Part shown: one piece after another, positions 1 to 7,207 of the stretch
Layout of the letters: each line of letters opens with the position of its first letter
How positions within the stretch are numbered: the first letter of the stretch is position 1
From: CAYVBJ01 sp964517005
GTDB lineage: Bacteria > Bacteroidota > Rhodothermia > Balneolales > Balneolaceae
NCBI GenBank assembly: GCA_964517005.1
Contig: CAZFAJ010000069.1
Coordinates: forward strand, 1-14,125
Reading direction: 5' to 3'
Length of the DNA: 14,125 nt
Program-made: the position numbers and the translations under genes
Notes under the pieces: model-generated
Seen by the model: the letters and a program-made list of their open reading frames with translations, nothing else
The model's database searches: none
What the model was told of the DNA's origin: nothing

Positions 1-1
1 T

Positions 2-901
2 GGCGGATTAAACTGGAATCCAAATTTGCGCTCACCACTGCGAACACCCGGAGTGGACGTAAAAGAGGGCGAATACCTGATTGCTGTAAACGATGAAGAT
101 CTCCGCCCTCCTCAAAATGTATATGAACCATTTGCAGGGCTGGCGGGCAAACAGGTGAAAATCACAGTCGCCAATAACCCGGACGGGAACAATGCACGCA
201 ATGTGACTGTAGTTCCCATATCAAATGAATCAAACATACGCTATCTCAACTGGGTGGAATCCAACCGTACGTATGTGGATGAAAAAACAGATGGACGGGT
301 AGCTTATGTTCATGTCCCCAACACGGCTGATGCCGGGCATGAGATGTTCAAACGCTATTTTTACCCGCAATCACATAAAGATGCATTGATCCTGGATGAA
401 CGCTATAACGGCGGCGGATTAATTGCGGATTATTACATCGACTTTTTGAGAAGAGAATATATTTCGCACTGGAATTTCAGGTATGGAGATGACCTGATCA
501 GTCCGAGGGGAGCTATCCTTGGACCTAAGGTGATGCTTGCAGATGAAACCGCCGGTTCCGGAGGCGATCTGCTACCGTGGATGTTTAAAAAATTTGAAAT
601 TGGTCCGGTCATTGGCAAGCGTACCTGGGGCGGACTCGTCGGAATCCTCGGATTTCCTGTACTGCGTGACGGCGGCACGATCACCGCACCTAATCTTGCA
701 TTCTGGACGGAAGAGGATGGCTTCGCCGTAGAAAATGAAGGAGTGGCACCTGATATCGAGGTAGAACAGCTGCCCGCTGAAGTCAACAAGGGCATCGATC
801 CTCAGCTTGAACGGGCTATTGAGGAGATCCTGCAAATGCTCGAAGAGAATCCGCCCAAAGAGTATAACAGGCCGGATTACCCGGTTCGGACTAAAAATTA
901 A
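2..901 (+). CDS. Tricorn-like S41 family peptidase, C-terminal part (5' end outside window)
   Basis: This is the last ~300 residues of a Tricorn-protease-like serine peptidase, a large envelope or periplasmic protease that degrades peptides. The reading frame is open to the window edge. The codons before the TTG at 26 read GGLNWNPN, which fits the family, so the true start lies upstream and TTG26 is not a start. Counting from TTG26, a PDZ-like segment (about 1-65, with KEGEYLIAVN) is followed by the S41 catalytic domain (about 90-255). The nucleophile region AGSGGD places the catalytic Ser at residue 178. The ENEGVAPD motif (residues 236-243) corresponds to the region of Tricorn that carries the catalytic Glu. 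The upstream Ser-His pair of the Tricorn tetrad would lie outside the window, as would any N-terminal propellers. The C-terminus looks natural and ends in TAA. I am confident of the family, less so of substrate. Confidence 0.9.
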   Translation, partial: GGLNWNPNLRSPLRTPGVDVKEGEYLIAVNDEDLRPPQNVYEPFAGLAGKQVKITVANNPDGNNARNVTVVPISNESNIRYLNWVESNRTYVDEKTDGRVAYVHVPNTADAGHEMFKRYFYPQSHKDALILDERYNGGGLIADYYIDFLRREYISHWNFRYGDDLISPRGAILGPKVMLADETAGSGGDLLPWMFKKFEIGPVIGKRTWGGLVGILGFPVLRDGGTITAPNLAFWTEEDGFAVENEGVAPDIEVEQLPAEVNKGIDPQLERAIEEILQMLEENPPKEYNRPDYPVRTKN

Positions 902-927
902 TGACTACATCTGAGATTGAGTAGTCA
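902..927 (+). terminator. Possible weak terminator hairpin after the S41 gene
   Basis: TGACTAC (902-908) pairs perfectly with GTAGTCA (921-927) across a 12-base loop, immediately after the S41 stop codon. A run of six T begins nine bases later, at 936. The stem is short, AT-rich and not directly abutted by the T-run, so it is a weak candidate. The next gene starts only 44 bases after the S41 stop, so the hairpin could equally be chance. Confidence 0.25.
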
Positions 928-945
928 AAAAGCGGTTTTTTACGA

Positions 946-1428
946 ATGGCAAATACAACTGTTGAAAAAGTCATGATTTTGATGAAGACAGAGCTCTTCG
1001 CAGAAGTCCCGACACAACAACTTTTGTATCTTGCCGAAATATCTCGAATCCGGCATCAGTTAGAAGGTGAATACCTTTTTCGTGAAGGAGAGCCATCAAT
1101 GGCACTTTATGTTATATTATCCGGGGAGATCACAGTGATCAAAAATGATTTGCCTGCGCGAATTTTCAAAAAAGAGAGCATTTTGGCAGAAATGGGTTTT
1201 TTTGATAATTCCCCTTGTATTGGAAGTGCCGTTTGCAGCCAGGATTCAAAATTATTAGTGATTGAAAGAAGTGAATTTTTTGATCTGTTCAGAGATTGTG
1301 TAGAGATCAGTCACGGGATACTTAAATTTTATATACGCCATTATAGATACCTTTTGGAATTGATAAGCGATGAAGACCTTTTGCCTCATCTTGTACAGCA
1401 TACAGATATGTCAATCAGAGATATTTAG
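946..1428 (+). CDS. Stand-alone cyclic nucleotide-binding domain (CNBD) protein
   Basis: A 160-residue protein made almost entirely of one CRP/CAP-type cyclic-nucleotide-binding beta-barrel (about 17-118), followed by a C-helix (about 119-140) and a short tail. The family pattern shows as REGEPSMALYVILSGEITV at 46-64 and ILAEMGFFD at 79-87. There is no helix-turn-helix after the barrel, so it is not a CRP-type transcription factor, and no membrane segment. The phosphate-binding cassette is degenerate: where cAMP binders have P-R-x-A-S/T, this protein has P90-C91-I92-G93-S94, so the phosphate-contacting Arg is missing. It resembles the CNBDs attached to HEAT-repeat or ATP/ADP-carrier-like proteins, here on its own. 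It may be a ligand-independent or protein-binding module; partner and function are not visible. No clear ribosome binding site precedes ATG946. Confidence 0.8.
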   Translation: MANTTVEKVMILMKTELFAEVPTQQLLYLAEISRIRHQLEGEYLFREGEPSMALYVILSGEITVIKNDLPARIFKKESILAEMGFFDNSPCIGSAVCSQDSKLLVIERSEFFDLFRDCVEISHGILKFYIRHYRYLLELISDEDLLPHLVQHTDMSIRDI

Positions 1429-1512
1429 ATTGTGCCGGTATTTAAAAAATTGAACAATACGATCGTTTTTGATTATGTTAAGGATGTTTTAAAATAATAG
1501 ATTGACTTAATC

Positions 1513-2625
1513 ATGACTATATATGAATTTACTCAACTGGCTTTGATCAGCTTTCTGATGGTTGCCTGTTCTGCCAATGAACCTGAATTTGATTCCATTG
1601 ATGCTCCTGAAGCTGTGACCAGCCATGAATTCACGATTGGCGATAGCAATGATGTTCTCTTTGGGGCGATCGCTGACATATCCATAGATTCAAACGGCCG
1701 CATACTTATACTTGACCCATCGGGAAAAAAGATCCATCTGTTTAACGATGCCGGGGATTTTTTGGGCAGCTCTCTGAATGAAGGCAGGGGCCCTGGTGAA
1801 GTACAGTCCACAGCTTACCAATTTCACGTGTCTTCTGACAACCGGATAATTCTTCACGATCAGGGTCTACAGCGATTGTCCATATATGAGTTCTCTGATA
1901 ATCAGTTACAGCCTGTCCGGGACGTAAATCTTGATGTTTTTCCAAGTAACTACTACTTGGGGCAGGAAGACAAAATATATCTTCATTCATCTGCATCCTC
2001 GAGGCAAGGGGAAGAAATGGATCGTATCATCATTCTGAACGTCAACGGAGAAGTTATTAATGACTCCTTTCTTGAATTTGAGAAAGGGAATAACCTGGAA
2101 ATCAAAAATCTGAACGGTATTTCCAGTATGAGTATCACATCCGCCGAACATGTCAAAAACCTGGTTCACTTTACGGATGAAATGATTATCCATAACCGGA
2201 CAGGAGAGATTGGATTTACAACCTATGATATTACATCGGGTGAGCCGATGAACCAGGTGAGCATCAACAGGCCCGACGTGCCCTATCCGATTGAAGAGAG
2301 GCGTGAATTTATCAATACGTTCGGAGAGCGTCTTGGACTGGACCGGGCTTCGGTCAGTGACCTTGTTTCTGACATGCCCGATACAAAAGCTGTTGTTCAG
2401 AAGTTACTTTTTGATCAAGGGAACAACACGATCTGGATGAATATTCGGGATAGCGGTGATGAAGTTGACTGGCTGATTTTTTCTGCCGAAGGAGAATTGA
2501 AAGGCCGTCTTGCGCAGAATTTTGAAGGATCGATCCTGGCTGCGAATGATGGCAAACTTTATGTGCAGTCAGAAGATAAAAACGAAGCACCTCTTTTACA
2601 GGTTTACTCCTATCAGCTTCAATAA
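1513..2625 (+). CDS. 6-bladed beta-propeller lipoprotein
   Basis: A 370-residue secreted protein. The N-terminus is a hydrophobic signal segment (about 6-18) ending in MVAC, so Cys19 is the probable lipidated residue. The n-region is unusual in having no Lys or Arg. An in-frame stop at 1498-1500 and no other ATG make ATG1513 the likely start. The body has repeated blade-like units: DISIDSNGRILILD near 58-71, SSDNRIILHD further on, and the diagnostic GRGPGE (about 92-97) typical of 6-bladed beta-propeller proteins common in Bacteroidota-like genomes. These proteins are usually outer-membrane or periplasmic surface lipoproteins of unknown ligand. A small membrane protein gene starts six bases after the stop and is probably co-transcribed. 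Family confidence is high, function unknown. Confidence 0.82.
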   Translation: MTIYEFTQLALISFLMVACSANEPEFDSIDAPEAVTSHEFTIGDSNDVLFGAIADISIDSNGRILILDPSGKKIHLFNDAGDFLGSSLNEGRGPGEVQSTAYQFHVSSDNRIILHDQGLQRLSIYEFSDNQLQPVRDVNLDVFPSNYYLGQEDKIYLHSSASSRQGEEMDRIIILNVNGEVINDSFLEFEKGNNLEIKNLNGISSMSITSAEHVKNLVHFTDEMIIHNRTGEIGFTTYDITSGEPMNQVSINRPDVPYPIEERREFINTFGERLGLDRASVSDLVSDMPDTKAVVQKLLFDQGNNTIWMNIRDSGDEVDWLIFSAEGELKGRLAQNFEGSILAANDGKLYVQSEDKNEAPLLQVYSYQLQ

Positions 2626-2630
2626 ACTAT

Positions 2631-2888
2631 ATGCCGTTTAAAATTTCTATCAACAGAAACCAAAAACCCGGCAAACTTTCTTCCCTGCTGGGCGGCATCA
2701 TTTGCGCTGTACTTTCCGCTTTGGGTTTCTACGTTGCTTTTTGGGGTGATACCATCAGTGGAGGAATTCCTTTATTGCCCGAAGGACTCAATACCTTTAT
2801 CGGGCGCCTGATGTTTGGTACCGGAGCTTTTATAACTGCCCTGCTTGCCCTGTATGCTTTTTCGGAACTGTTCCGGAAAAAACACTGA
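2631..2888 (+). CDS. Small two-helix membrane protein, hypothetical
   Basis: An 85-residue protein that I do not recognise. It has a basic N-terminus (KISINRNQKPGK), a first membrane segment (about 18-38, LLGGIICAVLSALGFYVAF), a short Gly/Pro-rich loop (GDTISGGIPLLPEGLN), a second membrane segment (about 58-79, LMFGTGAFITALLALYAFSEL) and a basic tail (FRKKH). That pattern suggests both ends face the cytoplasm. It begins six bases after the stop of the beta-propeller gene, so the two are very likely one transcript. It is convergent with the next gene, leaving only 16 bases between stop codons. It has no obvious Shine-Dalgarno and may depend on translational coupling. Confidence 0.6.
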   Translation: MPFKISINRNQKPGKLSSLLGGIICAVLSALGFYVAFWGDTISGGIPLLPEGLNTFIGRLMFGTGAFITALLALYAFSELFRKKH

Positions 2889-2904
2889 TACCATTCTAAA
2901 TCTG

Positions 2905-3633
2905 TCATTTATTTGGAAGATCCGGTATTTGCACGTGAAGATGATCGGCGGTGCCTGTATGCCTGATGGTTTCAAAACCCATGATCTGCAGAGATGTGTC
3001 CAGAATTGCGTTTCTTATAAAACTGTGGCCGATGGTTCTGAGGTCAACGGCATGCACATACCCGTCCGGCTGTTTAAAGTGAAAAGAATTTGAATTTAAC
3101 GGAAGCCCCATCTGTAAATAATCGCCGGGATTACGTTCGATATCGGTAATTAGCAGATCACTGTCTGCAAGGGTTACCGTTGATATGGCAACCCGTAATA
3201 CGGGGTGCATGGTTCCGTAAACATTTCGGATCCCGGGGGTTTTTGCATGGTCGCCGGAAAGGTAAAAAAGTGAGAACACACAGAAGGATAATACCATCAC
3301 TGTAACAGAATAAAAACTGAAACGGATAAAATGAATCCGTGTCAGAAATTTTCTGAAAATAACAAATATGTAGCCAAGCAATAAAAATATGGCTGAACCC
3401 ATACCTGCGGTAAGGGCAATCCAGGCAGGGAAATCAAATTCAGTAACGAGAGTAAGGGAAACCCTTATCAGCAGGAAGAATGGCAGAATTACAAGAAATG
3501 CGATTGCTGTCAAAGAGAGGAACAGATATAAAATGAGACGTTTCAGTTTGAGCTTTTTTCTCCTGACAGCAGAATCCGGGTTCTTATGCAAATTGAGAAG
3601 CCATTCGATATCCCTGTTGGTGATTTCACTCAT
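2905..3633 (-). CDS. Three-helix membrane protein with LAS/M15-peptidase-like C-terminal domain
   Basis: A 242-residue protein. A basic cytoplasmic N-terminus (RRKKLKLKR, 24-32) precedes three membrane segments (about 33-56, 69-93 and 103-125), so the C-terminal ~115 residues should lie outside the cytoplasm. That domain carries H185 in SFHF, then GYVHAVDLRT (191-200, with D197), then DHLHV (230-234, with H231 and H233). Together these echo the His, Asp and HxH zinc set of LAS-type peptidoglycan peptidases (M15 and MepA-like families). The spacing from H185 to D197 is longer than the usual HxxxxxxD, and H194 could substitute. A membrane-anchored cell-wall peptidase-like role is therefore an inference. 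It appears to be a single-gene unit after a 369-base spacer. Confidence 0.6.
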   Translation of the reverse strand: MSEITNRDIEWLLNLHKNPDSAVRRKKLKLKRLILYLFLSLTAIAFLVILPFFLLIRVSLTLVTEFDFPAWIALTAGMGSAIFLLLGYIFVIFRKFLTRIHFIRFSFYSVTVMVLSFCVFSLFYLSGDHAKTPGIRNVYGTMHPVLRVAISTVTLADSDLLITDIERNPGDYLQMGLPLNSNSFHFKQPDGYVHAVDLRTIGHSFIRNAILDTSLQIMGFETIRHTGTADHLHVQIPDLPNK

Positions 3634-3722
3634 GGAGATGTTTACGGGGAGGCCGGTTTGAAGTTGCGTTCAGGTTAGGAAGTAACCACCGGCACACACC
3701 CTCCGAAGGTAACTTTGATATG

Positions 3723-3744
3723 GCAGGCGGAACGTTCCGTCTGC
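3723..3744. repeat. 22-base near-palindrome with an alternative pairing partner
   Basis: GCAGGCGGAA (3723-3732) is followed by CG and then TTCCGTCTGC (3735-3744). The arms pair at nine of ten positions, and the tenth is a G-T wobble. A second sequence, CCGCCTG at 3755-3761, can pair perfectly with CAGGCGG (3724-3730), so two stems exclude each other. No T-run follows on either strand, so it is not a standard terminator. Confidence 0.6.
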
Positions 3745-3850
3745 ATTTTCCGAACCGCCTGACGGCCTTAATGTAGTACTATCCAAAAAGGATCGTTGCC
3801 ACAGCTTTTTAAATACTTTAGTTTAATTCTAAACATGTGTATCACGGATT

Positions 3851-3890
3851 CTTCGTGAACCTTCGTGTCCTCGCGGCTTCGCGGTAAAAG
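3851..3890. repeat. CTTCG-iterated intergenic element, copy 1
   Basis: The segment reads as successive units CTTCGTGAAC, CTTCGTGTC, CTCGCGG, CTTCGCGG and then TAAAAG. It is GC-rich and quasi-periodic (8-10 bases) within an AT-rich spacer. A related segment occurs at 10421-10460 in another non-coding spacer. Similar strings recur between genes in many environmental bacteria as far as I remember; their function is unknown to me. Confidence 0.5.
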
Positions 3891-4002
3891 CCGGCAGTTC
3901 ATTGCCACGAGCTCAGATAGAATCAAAAGCTCACAAATTAAATTCTAAATTATTAAGACATTCATAATCAAGCACATCTTTTTGGACAGCCTCAGGGTTG
4001 TA

Positions 4003-4476
4003 TCACCAGATATTGGTGACGAAGTAATACCCCAGCATAAGCGATACCACGACCTTCAGCACCGTACCCACAAAAAACCCGATAAAAGAGCCGATTGCTG
4101 AGCGCATGGCGACATCCGATTTTTGTCCGGCAATTAACTCTCCTGCAAAAGCACCAATCAGCGGTCCAAGCACGATGCCGAAAGGCGGGAAAAAGATCCC
4201 GGCCACAATACCGATTGTGCAGCCCATGATACCGTAACTTGTCCCGCCATACCGGGATGTTCCAATGGCCGGAAGAATATTTTCAAGTGTGACCACAACA
4301 ACCACAATAAGCCCCCAAACCGCAAGAAACGAGATACTGAAACCATAACTCTCCGTAAGCTGAAGAAGCAGAAGGCCGACATAAGCAAGCGGCGGGCCGG
4401 GGATTACCGGCAGAAATGAGCCGATGATACCAGCCAAGATAAACAAAGCTCCAATTGTGATTAAAAATATTTCCAT
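4003..4476 (-). CDS. DUF456 domain-containing membrane protein
   Basis: A 157-residue integral membrane protein that is nearly all hydrophobic, with about four to five helices. The DUF456 hallmarks are clear: an N-terminal helix running into LPVIPGPPLAY (22-32), then ENILPAIGTSRYGGTSYGIMG (about 65-85), then FPPFGIVLGPLIGAFAGELI (about 96-115), and a last glycine-rich helix. The length matches the family. The biochemical role is not known. Glycine-zipper-like stretches suggest oligomeric packing in the inner membrane. The gene stands alone, with more than 350 bases free on each side. The upstream region holds an imperfect palindrome (4488-4511) close to the start codon. Confidence 0.88.
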   Translation of the reverse strand: MEIFLITIGALFILAGIIGSFLPVIPGPPLAYVGLLLLQLTESYGFSISFLAVWGLIVVVVVTLENILPAIGTSRYGGTSYGIMGCTIGIVAGIFFPPFGIVLGPLIGAFAGELIAGQKSDVAMRSAIGSFIGFFVGTVLKVVVSLMLGYYFVTNIW

Positions 4477-4891
4477 TTTCTATTTTGTTATTAGCTTTAA
4501 AAGCTTAATAAACATCTTACATCAAACATTCTGAATCCAGAATAAATTAATTTATCCATCTTAAGTAATTCAGTATATCTTCGCACTTATTACGTAATCT
4601 TTAGCATTAGGTCACAAAACCGGCTATATATGAGCTGACAGTTGCGGAAGAGCTGCCAGGGGTTATGAAAAAAAGCAGACACAAAAGATATTGTAAATGC
4701 TAAATTCCCCGGTGTTTAAATTAGACTTTAGATAAATATTAATTCATACTTTTTTGAACTTCAACTGATCAACTACACTCATCCAAAACTATCCATTCAT
4801 TTCATGCTTTATTATTCTTACTTTTATCAGGTTCTTTTATCTGAAAATTACGCAGCTGCCAAAAATTTGCTTAAATCTCCTTACATAAAAG
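4477..4891. other. Divergent intergenic region of 415 bases
   Basis: This AT-rich region separates the DUF456 gene (- strand) from the SLC12-type transporter gene (+ strand) and should hold both promoters. I cannot place either promoter with confidence. It contains an imperfect palindrome at 4488-4511. It also has a perfect 9-base inverted repeat, TTTAGCATT (4600-4608) and AATGCTAAA (4696-4704), enclosing a relatively GC-richer 87-base interval. No small ORF or tRNA was recognised. Confidence 0.5.
4488..4511. repeat. Imperfect palindrome upstream of the DUF456 gene
   Basis: TTATT-AGCTTT, a one-base centre, then AAAGCT-T-AATAA. The arms pair over 11 positions with one bulged T. It lies 12 to 35 bases upstream of the DUF456 start codon, where a repressor site could sit. 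AT-rich palindromes of this kind also arise by chance. Confidence 0.35.
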
Positions 4892-7129
4892 ATGAAAAAT
4901 CCTTTTAAAAAAAATTCACCGATTGAAGAGTACGTGATTTCGCCTTCAAAAGGCGGACTCGGTACATTCGGAGGTGTATTCACACCGTCTATTCTCACTA
5001 TTCTCGGTGTCATCATGTACCTGCGTTTTGGATGGGTTGTAGGGAATGTGGGGCTTATCGGCACCCTTTTAATTGTGACACTCGCCACATTCATTACATT
5101 TTTAACCGCCCTTTCAGTAGCCGCTATTGCAACCGATCAGCGGGTTCGAATCGGTGGGGCTTACTACATGATCAGCCGTTCACTGGGAATTGAAGCCGGC
5201 GGCGCCATTGGTATTCCGCTCTACATTGCGCTGGCACTCTCTGTTGCACTCTATACCGTTGGTTTCGCCGAAAGTATTGTAGGAGTATTTCCATCACTTG
5301 ATTTTAAAACCGTTGGATTGGTAACCACGGCAGGTGTCGCAATTCTTGCCATGATCTCCGCAAAAGTGGCCATTCGTGCCCAGTATTTTATTATGTTTGG
5401 TATCGCTCTTTCACTGATTTCGCTGGTATTCGGAAGCCCCGTTGAAGAATCATCTATCGAGATGTGGGGGGCGGCTGACCGCCATTCCGAGGGATTTTGG
5501 GTGGTATTTGCTGTTTTCTTCCCTGCCGTAACCGGTATTATGGCGGGTGTTAACATGTCAGGTGATCTTGAAAATCCATCCAAATCCATTCCCAAAGGTA
5601 CATTTTATGCAATCGGGGTTGGATATATCATCTATATGTTGCTTCCGATTATTCTCGCCAATCGTGCAGACGCGGTAACGTTAATCGAAGATCCGCTCAT
5701 CATGCGTAAAATAGCGTGGTGGGGGGATGCGATTTTGATCGGTGTCTGGGGAGCTACTTTATCCAGCGCAGTGGGGAGCATTTTAGGGGCCCCGAGAGTT
5801 CTTCAGGCACTTGCACGGGATGGAATTTTACCCCGCTGGCTTCGCTGGCTGGGACGGGGAGATGGTGAAGATGATTCCCCGCGTGTCGGAACCCTGCTGA
5901 CCATGGTTGTGGCTCTTGTTGCCGTTTACCTGGGGAATTTAAATATCATCGCCCCTATTTTAACCATGTTTTTTCTCACCACCTATGGTGTTTTAAATGC
6001 CGCAGCAGGTATTGAACGGCTTCTTGACAGCCCGTCCTTTCGCCCGGAATTCAAAGTTCACTGGAGTTTTTCCCTTTTGGGTGCGATCGGTTGTCTATCT
6101 GTTATGTTTTTAATTAATGCATTAGCAACGGTATCGGCATTTATTTTCGTGATCGTCATCTTTCTGTGGCTGCAAAGCAGGGAGATGAAATCGGCGTGGG
6201 GTGATTTAAGTAAAGGAATTTGGATGGCATTGATCCGCGCCGGACTGATGAGAATCAGTATCAACACCGAAGCAAAAACCTGGAGGCCTAATCCACTCGT
6301 GCTCTCGGGCGCGCCCACCACACGCTGGCATCTGATCGACTTTGCAAATTCCATCACCCATAACCGGGGTATCATGACAATTGCAACTGTGCTTTCCGGC
6401 AATAATGTTGGCCCTGCCCGGCAAAAAAAGATGGAGGAACGCATCCGTGAATTTCTTAACAAGCGAAGCATTCAGGCATTGGTGAGGGTGATTACAGCTC
6501 CAAACGCCTTTAAGGGATCCGAAGATTTGGTTAAATCGTATGGACTGGGAGCCCTGGTACCCAATACTATCATTTTGGGTGACAGCGAAAACAAGGAAAT
6601 ACGAAAACAATACTGTGATATGATTTCGCATTTTCACGATCAAAAACGAAATATCATCATCATACATGACAATGATGAAAATATATTTAGAAATCGAAAA
6701 AAAATTGACCTTTGGTGGGGTGGATTGAAGGGTAATGGAGGATTAATGATGATTTTAGCCTATTTACTGCAAAGCAGCAGAAGCTGGTGGGATGCTGACG
6801 TTACCATTAAAATGATGGTGCCGAACGAAGCTGCTGCCGATGATGCAAAACAAAACTTATCAAAAATCATAAAGAAATTAAGAACCGGTGCCGGATACGA
6901 AATCATAGTCTCTAATGGTGCTTCATTTAACGAAGTACTTCACAAATCTTCCCGCGATGCAGACCTCATCTTTATGGGGATGGCTGAACCGGATAAAAAC
7001 TTTGTGGATTATTATGAACAGATCCAAAAAAGACTTCAAAACCTGCCAACAACCGTAATGGTACTGGCAGGCGAAGAAATCTCATACGGAGAGGTGTTGA
7101 TGCAACAGGATACATTTGAGAGTGATTAG
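4892..7129 (+). CDS. SLC12-type cation-chloride cotransporter homologue (APC superfamily)
   Basis: A 745-residue transporter of the amino acid-polyamine-cation superfamily whose signatures are of the Na-K-Cl/K-Cl cotransporter (SLC12) type. It probably moves K+ and/or Na+ with Cl- across the inner membrane. About 12 helices fill residues 28-427. Family motifs include LGVIMYLRFGWVVG (38-51), GGAYYMISRSLG (88-99), PAVTGIMAGVNMSGDLENPS (211-230) and SAVGSILGAPRVLQALARDG (292-311). The C-terminal cytoplasmic domain (about 430-745) is also SLC12-like, with VRVITAPN (531-538), PNTIILG (557-563) and IDLWWGGLKGNGGLMMILAY (605-624). The full length and intact motifs suggest function. Substrate ions cannot be settled from sequence. 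ATG4892 starts directly before KNPFKKN; no Shine-Dalgarno is evident. Confidence 0.88.
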   Translation: MKNPFKKNSPIEEYVISPSKGGLGTFGGVFTPSILTILGVIMYLRFGWVVGNVGLIGTLLIVTLATFITFLTALSVAAIATDQRVRIGGAYYMISRSLGIEAGGAIGIPLYIALALSVALYTVGFAESIVGVFPSLDFKTVGLVTTAGVAILAMISAKVAIRAQYFIMFGIALSLISLVFGSPVEESSIEMWGAADRHSEGFWVVFAVFFPAVTGIMAGVNMSGDLENPSKSIPKGTFYAIGVGYIIYMLLPIILANRADAVTLIEDPLIMRKIAWWGDAILIGVWGATLSSAVGSILGAPRVLQALARDGILPRWLRWLGRGDGEDDSPRVGTLLTMVVALVAVYLGNLNIIAPILTMFFLTTYGVLNAAAGIERLLDSPSFRPEFKVHWSFSLLGAIGCLSVMFLINALATVSAFIFVIVIFLWLQSREMKSAWGDLSKGIWMALIRAGLMRISINTEAKTWRPNPLVLSGAPTTRWHLIDFANSITHNRGIMTIATVLSGNNVGPARQKKMEERIREFLNKRSIQALVRVITAPNAFKGSEDLVKSYGLGALVPNTIILGDSENKEIRKQYCDMISHFHDQKRNIIIIHDNDENIFRNRKKIDLWWGGLKGNGGLMMILAYLLQSSRSWWDADVTIKMMVPNEAAADDAKQNLSKIIKKLRTGAGYEIIVSNGASFNEVLHKSSRDADLIFMGMAEPDKNFVDYYEQIQKRLQNLPTTVMVLAGEEISYGEVLMQQDTFESD

Positions 7130-7207
7130 ATGAGAATGCTTTCCATTAAAAAGATTCAAAATCTGTAAATTCATAACACATCTTCAGGTACATGAAAATA
7201 AACGGCT

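Larger units (their letters stand above)
3634..4002. other. Intergenic spacer of 369 bases with repeats
   Basis: No convincing gene or RNA gene is seen here. The spacer lies upstream of the three-helix membrane protein gene and downstream of the DUF456 gene, both on the - strand. It holds a 22-base near-palindrome at 3723-3744 and a CTTCG-iterated element at 3851-3890. A weaker pair, AAGTAACC (3680-3687) with GGTAACTT (3708-3715), has one mismatch. No good intrinsic terminator for the DUF456 gene is visible. Confidence 0.5.

Noticed and set aside
26..28. TTG as the start of the S41 peptidase
   Set aside because: The frame stays open to the window edge with family-like residues upstream, so the gene begins outside the window.
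2858..2881. Hairpin TTTTTCGGAA / TTCCGGAAAAA at the end of the small membrane protein gene
   Set aside because: The T-tract precedes and the A-tract follows the stem on both strands, the reverse of an intrinsic terminator, and the sequence is coding.
4600..4704. Resemblance to a ydaO-type c-di-AMP riboswitch (CGGAAGAGC then GGGGTTA)
   Set aside because: Only short stretches resemble the first half of that riboswitch. The conserved second half is absent, so I do not call it. An Infernal search would settle it.
6206..6667. Open reading frame of 153 codons on the - strand
   Set aside because: It is antisense within the SLC12-type transporter, which is continuous and motif-rich here.
7152..7164. 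AGATT-CAA-A-ATCT hairpin between the transporter and the cupredoxin-like lipoprotein
   Set aside because: Only a 5-base AT-rich stem. On the - strand a T5 run follows, but the stem is too weak to call a terminator.
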